Counted from the stretch's first letter, positions 54,616 through 62,699 are shown. The stretch is DNA of 64,000 nucleotides from Soonwooa buanensis (GCF_900167905.1 NZ_FUYZ01000002.1:310001-374000), one strand, 5' to 3'. Numbers and translations: made by a program. The notes: generated by a model not told the origin, from the letters alone.

Positions 54616-55935
54616 TTAAAATGAGTACATCACACGAAGCATAGCTCGGAAGTTGCCAACATTAGTGATTCTTCCACCCGCAGTTGCATCATTTTGTATG
54701 TCACCATATTTTGCAGCGGTATATTCTAGTTCTGGTGCGATGTTAAACTTGTTTTGTTTAAATTCTACTCGGGCAGAAGCTCGCCATACATTATCTAGAA
54801 GTCTAGTTCCTAAGATACCTCGCATGTACAGGTTTTTGTATCCCTCATCAACACCTGAGTTCTTGGTATATCCAAAGAAAATTCCTGGTGCAATTTTTTC
54901 GTTATTACTTGCAAGATCAATCCAAAACGATGATGTTTTTGTAGGCTTGTAGCTTTCTTGACCATTGGCTTGCTCGTAACCAGCAAAGCCACCAATCATA
55001 ACAAGGTGATGAAGATTTCCACCAGTTATCCCGTAAAGTTTAGCGGAGAATTTAGAATCAGAATATTTGAAGTAAGCTAAATATGCAGCTGCGTTTAGTT
55101 TCTCGGTTGAGACCAGATTATTACTTTCGATAACAGGTTTTAATGATTGAAACTCTGCTGCGATACCAGCGATAATATTTTTGTGTTTGTACTGAAGCTG
55201 TCCGTGGAAAGTTGGCATCACCGAATTAATTGTTGCACTATTTGTAAAAGCCCCCGTGGCATTAGCCGTCTGGAATTCTCGATCTTTATAAGCAACAGCG
55301 GTAAAAGATAAGTCGTCTGTTAATTTTTGAGTAAGTTTTATTTGACCTGCCCATCCAAAAGGATTGAATAGAATACCGGTATTAAAATTCGCAACACCTG
55401 GATAAACTTCTGGGATAAAAGAAGGATACCAAGTTTGTCCAAATGTTAGACTCGTTTTTGGCCAAGCCAAAGTAGCGTAAGCGTGTCGCAACCTTAGAAG
55501 CCCGATGCTTCCACTTCCTGCCGAAGATTTGTTGATTTCTGTATTTCCAAAAAAGTCAGCTTCAATTTTTCCACTTGCTTTTGCGCCCCAAACATTTGGC
55601 CCTTTTATGTTGAGGCCAACTCTAGTGGTGATGGATAAAAAATTGCTGGCCGCAGCGCTATTGATATCTTTGCCGTTAGCATCTAGTTTTTCATCCAGAG
55701 GATAAAGGTTGAGGTTATATTCTCGAGAGTAGGCAGACTGTCGACTGTCAAAATTATATTCCGTCCTTACCCAACCATAAGTCGAAATGTCCCATTCTTT
55801 GATTTTATTTTTTTCTGCTTCTAAGCTTTCGATGCGTTTGAGAAGGTCAGAAGTGCTAATGCTGTCTTGTGCTTTTGTTTGTGAAAATATTAATGATATT
55901 GATGATATCGTTAATGATTTTATTAAATTTTTCAT
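54616..55935 (-). CDS. Outer-membrane porin with N-terminal coiled coil
   Basis: 439 residues. Signal peptide to about QTKAQ, then a short coiled coil (LLKRIESLEAEKNKIKEW) and a beta-barrel starting DISTYGWVRTEYNFD and ending FRAMLRVMYSF with terminal Phe. It resembles DcaP-type/trimeric porins. It is the first gene of the porin-MFS set (40-bp gap), giving an outer- and inner-membrane uptake pair. The 127-bp spacer upstream carries a 15-nt motif shared with the regulator-gene promoter. Confidence 0.85.
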   Translation of the reverse strand: MKNLIKSLTISSISLIFSQTKAQDSISTSDLLKRIESLEAEKNKIKEWDISTYGWVRTEYNFDSRQSAYSREYNLNLYPLDEKLDANGKDINSAAASNFLSITTRVGLNIKGPNVWGAKASGKIEADFFGNTEINKSSAGSGSIGLLRLRHAYATLAWPKTSLTFGQTWYPSFIPEVYPGVANFNTGILFNPFGWAGQIKLTQKLTDDLSFTAVAYKDREFQTANATGAFTNSATINSVMPTFHGQLQYKHKNIIAGIAAEFQSLKPVIESNNLVSTEKLNAAAYLAYFKYSDSKFSAKLYGITGGNLHHLVMIGGFAGYEQANGQESYKPTKTSSFWIDLASNNEKIAPGIFFGYTKNSGVDEGYKNLYMRGILGTRLLDNVWRASARVEFKQNKFNIAPELEYTAAKYGDIQNDATAGGRITNVGNFRAMLRVMYSF

Positions 55936-56008
55936 GAATTATTAATTATTTGACGTGTGATTTGGTGTTGCCAAATTGTAATTAATAATTCGTTTACGAA
56001 AATTTAAT

Positions 56009-56023
56009 ATATATTTTTGCTAA
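56009..56023 (-). promoter_or_regulatory. 15-nt motif upstream of porin (candidate operator)
   Basis: Minus strand TTAGCAAAAATATAT; identical 15-mer at 56510-56524 on the plus strand. A looser CACTAAAATATAG precedes it on the minus strand. Confidence 0.45.
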
Positions 56024-56062
56024 GACTATATTTTAGTGAATTTTTTAAACAAATATTTTTAC

Positions 56063-56476
56063 CTATTTCTTGAATCTTTCCCATTTTATGAGCATGTATT
56101 TGTCTGCAAATTCAGTAATAATTAAACCCGAGTTTTTGATATTGTTTTCTTGCGAAAGATATTCAATTAACTCATTTTGTTTCAATATTTTATATACAGG
56201 GTGAAAGTCAGAGTGAGGTGGTCTTGTGATATTATATTTCTTTATCCACGAGCTGATTGTAACGTGTGATACACCAATAATTCTCTCGATCTCGCGAAAG
56301 CTTAATCCTTCCAAATATAGCTGTAATGCCTTTGTTACGTAATAGTCGTCGATCTGTTTTCCTAGTTTTTTGACCGTGAAGTAATAGTTGCAATCTTTAC
56401 ACAGAAAACGTTGTTTGTCGTTAATTATTCCACTTTTTACGACATTGTTTTGATTACATTTTGGGCAAGACTTCAT
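56063..56476 (-). CDS. Orphan IS1 InsA-like protein (zinc ribbon plus helix-turn-helix)
   Basis: 137 residues. Zinc ribbon CPKCNQNNVVKSG...FLCKDCNYYF (four Cys in residues 4-35), then an HTH (LYLEGLSFREIERIIGVSHVTISSWIKKY), the InsA-type DNA-binding unit. The ~45-residue C-terminus (EFADKYMLIKWERFKK) has no transposase DDE or InsB part, and no terminal inverted repeats flank the gene, so it looks like a domesticated DNA-binding protein. Divergent from the arginine operon and next to the porin gene; role as regulator of the carboxylate genes is inferred. Confidence 0.75.
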   Translation of the reverse strand: MKSCPKCNQNNVVKSGIINDKQRFLCKDCNYYFTVKKLGKQIDDYYVTKALQLYLEGLSFREIERIIGVSHVTISSWIKKYNITRPPHSDFHPVYKILKQNELIEYLSQENNIKNSGLIITEFADKYMLIKWERFKK

Positions 56477-56490
56477 ATAACTATATTATT

Positions 56491-56524
56491 TTAGCAAATA
56501 TATAATAATTTAGCAAAAATATAT
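56491..56524 (-). promoter_or_regulatory. Tandem TTAGCAAA motifs / -7 boxes upstream of InsA-like gene
   Basis: TTAGCAAATATAT (56491-56503) and TTAGCAAAAATATAT (56510-56524), 19 bp apart. On the minus strand each includes TATATTTG or TATTTTTG, so they may be tandem -7 promoter boxes, operators, or both. Confidence 0.5.
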
Positions 56525-56588
56525 TTGATGATTGAAATAGATAAAATATCTTTAATAAAAATTTAATAAACAAAAAATATCTAAATAA

Positions 56589-56621
56589 TTTGTTTTGAAA
56601 AGAAATTATGTTTTATATTTG
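56589..56621 (+). promoter_or_regulatory. Predicted promoter of the arginine operon
   Basis: TTTG (56589-56592), 21 nt, TATATTTG (56614-56621) followed by CA, 23 bp before the GNAT ATG. No leader peptide is visible. Confidence 0.7.
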
Positions 56622-56644
56622 CATCTTTAATTAGATATAAGTCA

Positions 56645-57241
56645 ATGAAAATAGAAATTTCCTCAGAAAAACATTTGCATTACGCAGAGGAAATCAAACA
56701 GGAGATGGCGGACTCGGCCAAAGTTAGAGGAACGGGCATTGCGCAAAGAACAGTTGAGTTTTTGTGTCAAAAAATGCTGGAAGGAAGTGCGGTTTTAGCG
56801 ATCGAAGAAGATGGTCGCTGGGCAGGATTTTGCTATTTGTCAGCATGGAGTGATGGCGAATTTGTAGCGAATTCTGGGATGATTGTATCTCCTAATTTTA
56901 GGAAAAGAGGTGTGGCGAAAATGATGAAAGCTAAGGTTTTCGAATTATCACGCATCAAATTTCCAGAAGCTAAAATTTTTAGCTTAACAACAGGACTTGC
57001 GGTGATGAAGATTAACTCCGATTTGGGTTATCAGCCTGTGACCTATTCCGAAATTACAAAAGATGAAACTTTTTGGGAAGGTTGCAAAAGTTGTGTTAAT
57101 TATGATGTGTTGAAGAGTAAAAATAGAGAAAATTGTTTGTGTACTGCGATGTTGTACTCGCCAAGCAAGGAGAAAACTTTATTTAATTCTAATTATACAA
57201 AAAATACAAAAGATGAAGAAAAGTGTAGTGTTGGCATTTAG
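56645..57241 (+). CDS. GNAT acyltransferase heading the arginine operon, Cys-rich C-terminus
   Basis: 198 residues. GNAT fold: motif A SPNFRKRGVAKMMKAKVFEL (R/Q-x-x-G-x-A CoA loop) and a preceding WAGFCYLSAW strand. A Cys-rich tail (FWEGCKSCVNYDVL, then ENCLCTAML) could bind zinc. No classical argA or argJ is seen in this operon, and this gene is first, so it is a good candidate for N-acylating glutamate (acetyl or succinyl). It overlaps argG by 29 bp in another frame. Confidence 0.8.
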   Translation: MKIEISSEKHLHYAEEIKQEMADSAKVRGTGIAQRTVEFLCQKMLEGSAVLAIEEDGRWAGFCYLSAWSDGEFVANSGMIVSPNFRKRGVAKMMKAKVFELSRIKFPEAKIFSLTTGLAVMKINSDLGYQPVTYSEITKDETFWEGCKSCVNYDVLKSKNRENCLCTAMLYSPSKEKTLFNSNYTKNTKDEEKCSVGI

Positions 57242-58400
57242 TGGAGGACTTGACACTTCTTATTGTGCAAAATATTTAAGCGAAACTTTAGGTTACGAAG
57301 TTCACGCGGTGACGGTTAATACAGGCGGTTTCAATGAGGCTGATGAGGTTGAGTTAAAATCTCGTGCTGAGAAATTGGGCGTTGCAACTTATACATTTAT
57401 AAATGCTGAAAAAGAATATTATAACGATTGTGTTAAATATTTGATTTTCGGAAATGTTCTAAAAAACAATACATATCCACTTTCTGTAAGCGCGGAAAGA
57501 ACGGTTCAGGCGCAAAACATTGCGAAATATGCTAAGGAAATAGGAGCGTCGGCGATTGCGCATGGCAGTACAGGAGCGGGGAATGATCAGGTTCGTTTTG
57601 ATTTGATTTTCCAAGTGATGTGTCCAGAGATGGAAATTATTACGCCGATTCGTGATATGTCGTTGTCGAGAGAAGAAGAAATTCAGTTTTTGAAAAATCA
57701 CGGTTTCGATATCGATTTCGAAAAAGCGCAATATTCGATTAACAAAGGACTTTGGGGAACTTCCGTTGGAGGAAAAGAAACTTTAAAATCTCGTCATAGT
57801 CTTCCCGAAGATGCGTTTCCGTCACAAGTTGAAAAACAAAAACCTACTGAGCTGGAAATTGAATTCAAAAACGGTGAAGTTGTTGCTGTTAATGGCGAAA
57901 CTTTCGCGCATTCTGTTTTTGCGATTCAGAAGATCGAATCTCTCGCAAGTCCTTATGGCATTGGTCGCGACATCCATGTTGGCGATACGATTGTTGGCAT
58001 CAAAGGTCGTGTTGGTTTCGAGGCTGCGGCGGCTTTGTTGACGATTAAGGCACATCATCTTTTGGAGAAGCATACGCTTTCTAAATATCAACAAACCATC
58101 AAGTCACAACTGTCAGATTGGTACGGAAACTGGCTTCACGAGGCGCTTTTCCTAGATCCAGTGATGAGAAATATCGAAGCTTTTCTTAATGATTCTCAAA
58201 AGACGGTTAACGGAAAAGTATTTATAACGCTTTATCCTTACAGATTTGTTTTAAACGGAATTGAGTCAGATAATGATTTGATGTCCGATAAATTCGGAAG
58301 TTATGGCGAAGCAAATCGAGCTTGGACGGGAGATGATGTTAAAGGATTTACTAAAGTATTGAGCAATGCTTTAACGATTTATCATCAAATAAACAGTTAG
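57213..58400 (+). CDS. argG: Argininosuccinate synthase
   Basis: 395 residues. N-terminal PP-loop VVLAFSGGLDTSYC binds ATP; SVSAERTVQAQNIAKYAK, GSTGAGNDQVRFD, GLWGTSVGGKET and GRDIHVGDTIVGIKGRVGFE are typical. Joins citrulline and aspartate. Start at 57213 is forced by the PP-loop position, so the 29-bp overlap with the GNAT gene is real. Followed by an interspersed repeat and a hairpin array before argC. Confidence 0.96.
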   Translation: MKKSVVLAFSGGLDTSYCAKYLSETLGYEVHAVTVNTGGFNEADEVELKSRAEKLGVATYTFINAEKEYYNDCVKYLIFGNVLKNNTYPLSVSAERTVQAQNIAKYAKEIGASAIAHGSTGAGNDQVRFDLIFQVMCPEMEIITPIRDMSLSREEEIQFLKNHGFDIDFEKAQYSINKGLWGTSVGGKETLKSRHSLPEDAFPSQVEKQKPTELEIEFKNGEVVAVNGETFAHSVFAIQKIESLASPYGIGRDIHVGDTIVGIKGRVGFEAAAALLTIKAHHLLEKHTLSKYQQTIKSQLSDWYGNWLHEALFLDPVMRNIEAFLNDSQKTVNGKVFITLYPYRFVLNGIESDNDLMSDKFGSYGEANRAWTGDDVKGFTKVLSNALTIYHQINS

Positions 58401-58414
58401 GGTTTTAAAAATTT

Positions 58415-58493
58415 GGGCAGCATTTCCGCCCTCCACTCCCGCTTTTTCTTTTTTTTGAAAAAAAGAAAAGAGCTCCGTTCAGGTCGGGCTGCG
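58415..58493 (+). repeat. Interspersed GGGCAGC...GGGCTGCG element, copy B
   Basis: GGGCAGCATTTCCGCCC at the left, AGGTCGGGCTGCG at the right, and a long A/T hairpin between (CTTTTTCTTTTTTTT with AAAAAAAGAAAAG, one bulge). It starts 14 bp after the argG stop. Confidence 0.8.
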
Positions 58494-58526
58494 TGCAATT
58501 CGCTGCAAAAAAATAATTATTAAAAA

Positions 58527-58660
58527 GTCCCGAAGGGACGACTTGACAAAGGATAGGAGGTAACTCCTATCGAAAACGGGACGATTTAATAAAGGATAGG
58601 AGGAGACTCCTATCAAAAACGAGACGATTTAACAAAGAATAGGAAGAATTCCTATTCGTA
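58527..58660 (+). repeat. Array of four hairpins upstream of argC (43-nt tandem unit)
   Basis: A GTCCC-gaa-GGGAC hairpin (58527-58539) is followed by three 43-nt units starting at 58538, 58581 and 58624. Each carries a stem: GATAGGAG/CTCCTATC with loop GTAA, the same stem with loop GAGA, and GAATAGGAA/TTCCTATTC with loop GAA. The third unit has paired (compensatory) changes. It ends ~15 bp before the argC ATG. Confidence 0.9.
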
Positions 58661-58674
58661 TATAAAAACCAAAA

Positions 58675-59640
58675 ATGAAAAAAACAGTCGGCATCATCGG
58701 AGCGAACGGATACACGGGAAGTGAGTTGATTCGTCTTTTGGCTTATCATCCAGAAGTTGAAATGACTTGTCTTTTCAGCCGTTCAAATTCAGGTGTTAAG
58801 ATTTCGGAGTTATATCCAGATTTAGCGGGGATTTGCGATTTGGTTTTAACTAATGAACTTCAAAAAGTTGATATTTTATTTTTGTGTCTTCCGCATAAAG
58901 AAAGTCAAAATTGGCTGACTCAAAATCCGATTGACGCTGAGGTTTTAGTTATTGATTTAGGAAACGATTTCCGTTTAGAAGCTGATTTTAATAATAGAAA
59001 ATTTATCTACGGACTTCCAGAAATCAACAAAACCGAAATCCAATCAACAAAAAGTATTGCCAATCCAGGATGTTTTGCGACGGCAATTCAGTTAGCGTTG
59101 TTGCCTTTGGCAGAAGCGGGATTGTTGACAGACGTTTATACAACTGGGATTACAGGTTCTACTGGCGCTGGACAAAAGTTGCAATCGACAACGCATTTCA
59201 CTTGGAGAAATGATAATATCTCGGCTTACAAAACATTGACACATCAGCATGTAGAAGAGATTTTAATGAATTTAAATTCTAAATCTTCTAATGATGTAAA
59301 GTTGAATTTTGTGCCTTGGCGTGGCGATTTTGCAAGAGGAATTTTCACAAGTTCAACGATTAAATGTGATAAAAGTTTAGAAGAAATAAAAACATTGTTT
59401 CAGGATTTTTATAAAGAAGCAAAATTTGTTCAGGTTACCGATGGACATTTAGATATGAAACAAGTCGTTAACACCAACAAGTGTGTTATCGAAATTGAAC
59501 AAAATGAAGGTTTTATTGTAGTGCATTCAGCGATAGATAATTTACTGAAAGGCGCATCAGGACAAGCTGTTCAAAACATGAATTTAGCGATGGGTTGGGA
59601 CGAGACTTTAGGTCTTAATCTTAAACCAATTGCATTTTAA
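58675..59640 (+). CDS. argC: N-acetyl(succinyl)-gamma-glutamyl-phosphate reductase
   Basis: 321 residues. NADP motif GIIGANGYTGSELIRLL; catalytic Cys in SIANPGCFATAIQLALLP; TGITGSTGAGQKL; C-terminal NLLKGASGQAVQNMN. Reduces the acylglutamyl phosphate made by ArgB. 274 bp after argG (repeat-filled) and 14 bp before argD. Confidence 0.95.
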   Translation: MKKTVGIIGANGYTGSELIRLLAYHPEVEMTCLFSRSNSGVKISELYPDLAGICDLVLTNELQKVDILFLCLPHKESQNWLTQNPIDAEVLVIDLGNDFRLEADFNNRKFIYGLPEINKTEIQSTKSIANPGCFATAIQLALLPLAEAGLLTDVYTTGITGSTGAGQKLQSTTHFTWRNDNISAYKTLTHQHVEEILMNLNSKSSNDVKLNFVPWRGDFARGIFTSSTIKCDKSLEEIKTLFQDFYKEAKFVQVTDGHLDMKQVVNTNKCVIEIEQNEGFIVVHSAIDNLLKGASGQAVQNMNLAMGWDETLGLNLKPIAF

Positions 59641-59654
59641 AATTTAAATTAAAA

Positions 59655-60791
59655 ATGAATTTATTCGAAGTATATCCATTGTTTGACATTAATCCAGTTA
59701 AGGCAAAAGGCTCTTTTCTGTGGGATGACAAAGGACAACAATATTTAGATTTTTATGGTGGTCATGCAGTGATCTCGATTGGACACAATCATCCATATTA
59801 TCAAGCAAAACTGAAAGATCAGTTAGAAAAAATTTCGTTTTATTCCAACTCTGTGCAGAATGATTTGCAGGTGGAATTGGCGAATAAGTTAGGTTCATTG
59901 TCAGGTTACGAAGATTACAACTTGTTTCTTTGTAACTCTGGCGCTGAAGCTAATGAAAATGCTTTAAAACTAGCATCTTTCCACAATGGGAAGAAGAAAG
60001 TTGTATATTTTTCAGACTCGTTTCATGGTCGTACTTCGGCAGCGGTTGCGGTGACGGACAATCCAAAAATTGTTGCGCCAGTTAACGCTTCCGATAATTT
60101 TATAAAATGCGATTGGAACGATGTCGAAACGCTAGAGACTATATTTAAGACCGACGAGATTAGTGCCGTAATTGTTGAGGGAATTCAAGGTGTTGGAGGC
60201 ATTAACTTGCCAGATGAACACTTCATTCAAAGTATCAGAAGTTTGTGCGATAGCAATGATGCGGTTATGATTTTGGATGAAGTGCAGTCTGGATATGGAC
60301 GTGCTGGTTATTTCTTTGCGCATCAAGAATTTGATGTTAAACCAGATCTTATCACGACAGCAAAAGGTATGGGGAATGGTTTTCCGATTGCAGGGGTTTT
60401 AATCAGTCCAAAATTCAAGGCGAGTAGTGGACTTTTAGGAACAACTTTCGGTGGAAATCATTTGGCTTGCGCTGCTGGTATTGCAGTTCTTGACGTTATT
60501 AAAAATGAAAATCTTATCGAAAACGCCGAAAAAATCGGTGCTTATATCGAAGATAAAATCAAAAAATTTAAACATATCAAATCCATTAGGCGACGTGGAT
60601 TGATGATGGGTATCGAGTTGGATCAGCCTTGTGCAGAAGTGCGTTCTTCTTTATTAAAAAAGCATTTTGTATTCACAGGAAATGCGAATGACAAAAATGT
60701 ATTGAGGATTTTGCCAGCTCTTAACATCACCGAAAAAGAAGCGGATATTTTTATCGCAGCTTTAGAAGATATTCTTCAAAATTTAAATTAA
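59655..60791 (+). CDS. argD: Acylornithine aminotransferase
   Basis: 378 residues, class III PLP aminotransferase: NSGAEANENALKLA, FHGRTSAAVAVT, LDEVQSGYGRAGYFFAH, PLP Lys in ITTAKGMGNGFPIAGVLI and TTFGGNHLACAAGIAVL. Transfers the amino group from glutamate to acylglutamate semialdehyde. Mid-operon; an 85-bp spacer with a stem-loop leads to the transcarbamylase. Confidence 0.93.
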   Translation: MNLFEVYPLFDINPVKAKGSFLWDDKGQQYLDFYGGHAVISIGHNHPYYQAKLKDQLEKISFYSNSVQNDLQVELANKLGSLSGYEDYNLFLCNSGAEANENALKLASFHNGKKKVVYFSDSFHGRTSAAVAVTDNPKIVAPVNASDNFIKCDWNDVETLETIFKTDEISAVIVEGIQGVGGINLPDEHFIQSIRSLCDSNDAVMILDEVQSGYGRAGYFFAHQEFDVKPDLITTAKGMGNGFPIAGVLISPKFKASSGLLGTTFGGNHLACAAGIAVLDVIKNENLIENAEKIGAYIEDKIKKFKHIKSIRRRGLMMGIELDQPCAEVRSSLLKKHFVFTGNANDKNVLRILPALNITEKEADIFIAALEDILQNLN

Positions 60792-60797
60792 AGTTAG

Positions 60798-60849
60798 AAC
60801 AGCCTTCATCATGAAAGATACATTTTAAATGACGTCGGAGGAGGCTGTT
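60798..60849 (+). other. Stem-loop in the argD-argF spacer
   Basis: AACAGCCTTC (60798-60807) pairs with GGAGGCTGTT (60840-60849), ten pairs with one G-U, around a 32-nt loop. No T run, so more likely an RNA processing or stability element than a terminator. Confidence 0.7.
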
Positions 60850-60875
60850 GTTTAAAATTATCGAAAATTTCAAAA

Positions 60876-61829
60876 ATGAAAAATTTCACAAGTGTAGAAG
60901 ATATTAATGATCTTCAATCTATGATAAAAAAGGCTTTAGAAATTAAAGCAAATCCTTTGGCAGAGCCTAATAAAGGGAATGGAAAAACAATAGGTTTGGT
61001 ATTTCTTAATTCAAGTCTTAGAACGAGATTAAGCAGTCAAATCGCCGCGCAAAATTTGGGTTTAAACGTTTTAATGTTGAATGCTGCGCAAGAAGCTTGG
61101 AATCTAGAATACAACGATGGCGTGGTTATGGATGGCGGAACAGTTGAGCATATCAAAGACGCGATCGAAGTGCTTAATCAATATTGCGACATCATTGCGG
61201 TACGTTGTTTTGCAGGGATGAAATCCAAAGAAGATGACACGACGGAAAGTATTTTGAGCCAATTTGAAAAACATGCAAAAGTGCCAGTCGTTTCGTTAGA
61301 GTCGGCGACGCGTCATCCTTTGCAGAGTTTTGCGGATTGCATCACGATTACCGAAAATTGGAAACAAGAAAAGAAGCCGAAAGTCGTTTTAACTTGGGCG
61401 CCACATGTTAAGCCGATTGCACATGCGGTTGCAAATTCTTTTACAGAATGGATGCAAGCTTTGGACGTTGATTTGGTGATTGCAAATCCTGAAGGCTACG
61501 ATTTGGATCCAAATTTTGTAAAAGATACGCCAATTGTTCATAACCAAGACGAAGCTTTGAAGGATGCTGATTTTATCTATGTTAAAAACTGGTCATCTTT
61601 TGAAGATTATGCGACAATGCCAGAGGTTAAAGAAGATTGGTTATTAAGTTTAGAAAAGTTGAAACCAACCAACGATGCCAAAGTAATGCATTGTTTGCCA
61701 GTGCGACGTAATTTGGAATTGAGTGATGAAGTGATGGATAGCGAACATTCGATTATTTATCAACAAGCAAAAAACCGAATTTTCTCAGCACAAACCGTTT
61801 TCAGCGAAATCTTAAATGAATTAAAATAA
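60876..61829 (+). CDS. argF': Acylornithine carbamoyltransferase (N-succinylornithine type likely)
   Basis: 317 residues. Carbamoyl-phosphate motif SSLRTRLS replaces the STRTR of ornithine enzymes; HCLPVRRNLELSDEVMD near the C-terminus. These features place it with the acetyl/succinylornithine transcarbamylases. The specificity position, MDGGTVEHI, has Val90 where acetylornithine enzymes have Glu and Bacteroides succinyl enzyme has Pro; Val at this site is reported to favour succinylornithine. So the pathway probably runs on N-succinyl intermediates. Confidence 0.88.
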   Translation: MKNFTSVEDINDLQSMIKKALEIKANPLAEPNKGNGKTIGLVFLNSSLRTRLSSQIAAQNLGLNVLMLNAAQEAWNLEYNDGVVMDGGTVEHIKDAIEVLNQYCDIIAVRCFAGMKSKEDDTTESILSQFEKHAKVPVVSLESATRHPLQSFADCITITENWKQEKKPKVVLTWAPHVKPIAHAVANSFTEWMQALDVDLVIANPEGYDLDPNFVKDTPIVHNQDEALKDADFIYVKNWSSFEDYATMPEVKEDWLLSLEKLKPTNDAKVMHCLPVRRNLELSDEVMDSEHSIIYQQAKNRIFSAQTVFSEILNELK

Positions 61830-61847
61830 ATTTTAAAATAGAAACAC

Positions 61848-61890
61848 GATAGACTAGGAGAGGCGAGTAGAAAGAAGGGAATCTCTATCA
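61848..61890 (+). other. Weak stem-loop in argF-argB spacer
   Basis: GATAGA and TCTATC can pair around an AG-rich loop; it resembles the GATAGGAG hairpins before argC in a degenerate form. Low certainty. Confidence 0.35.
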
Positions 61891-61907
61891 CAAAACAGAA
61901 ATCCGAA

Positions 61908-62699
61908 ATGAAAGAAAAATTGTATATCATAAAAATTGGCGGTGCTTTAATCGATGACGAGGAAGCGCTGGATCAATTCTTAAATAAATTTTCTAACATT
62001 TCGGGAAAGCGAATCTTGGTGCACGGTGGCGGAAAGTTGACCAGTACTTTGGCAGAAAAACTTCATGTGCCGCAACAGATGGTCGACGGTCGACGTGTAA
62101 CCGATGCGCAAACTTTAGACATTGCAACGATGGTGTATGCTGGCAAAATCAACAAAAGTATTGTTGCAAAACTTCAGAATTTAGATTGCGATGCAATGGG
62201 ATTTACAGGAGCGGATGCCAATTTAATTCAAGCTGAAAAACGCAGTGTCGAAGAGATCGATTTCGGATTTGTTGGCGATGTCAATCGTAAAAGTGTGAAT
62301 TCGAAACTAATTCGTAAGTTTTTAAAATTAGATTTAATTCCTGTTTTCTCTGCAATTACGCACGATCATCACGGCGATTTACTTAATACGAATGCCGATT
62401 CTATCGCTTCAGTTTTAGCACAAGCTTTATCAAAAAAATTCGATGTCGAATTACTATTTTGTTTTGATAAAGATGGCGTTTTAGAAGATGTTAATGACAA
62501 TTCAACTTTGATAGAAGCGCTTTCCGAAGATGATGTTTTAAAACTTAAAGAAGAAAAAAAAATCCATAAAGGCATTCTCCCTAAAATCGAAAATGCTTTG
62601 CTCGCCAAGAAAAACGGCGTACAAAAGATTTTTTTAATTAACGAAACCAAATTACAAGAACATATAATTTATGATAACCAAGGAACTGAAATCTGTTAA
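61908..62699 (+). CDS. argB: Acetyl(succinyl)glutamate kinase
   Basis: 263 residues, amino-acid kinase fold: IIKIGGALIDDEEALDQFL, HGGGKLTSTLAEKL, VDGRRVTDAQTL, NTNADSIASVLAQAL, and GILPKIENALLAKKNGV at the end. Phosphorylates the acylglutamate. The argE frame starts 29 bp before its stop. Confidence 0.92.
   Translation: MKEKLYIIKIGGALIDDEEALDQFLNKFSNISGKRILVHGGGKLTSTLAEKLHVPQQMVDGRRVTDAQTLDIATMVYAGKINKSIVAKLQNLDCDAMGFTGADANLIQAEKRSVEEIDFGFVGDVNRKSVNSKLIRKFLKLDLIPVFSAITHDHHGDLLNTNADSIASVLAQALSKKFDVELLFCFDKDGVLEDVNDNSTLIEALSEDDVLKLKEEKKIHKGILPKIENALLAKKNGVQKIFLINETKLQEHIIYDNQGTEIC

Noticed and set aside
56063-56476. Active IS1-family insertion sequence
   Set aside because: Only an InsA-like domain is present; there is no InsB/DDE part, terminal inverted repeat or target duplication.
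58538-58660. 43-nt periodic units that might suggest a CRISPR array
   Set aside because: The whole 43-nt unit is repeated with hairpins inside; there are no non-repetitive spacers and no cas genes.
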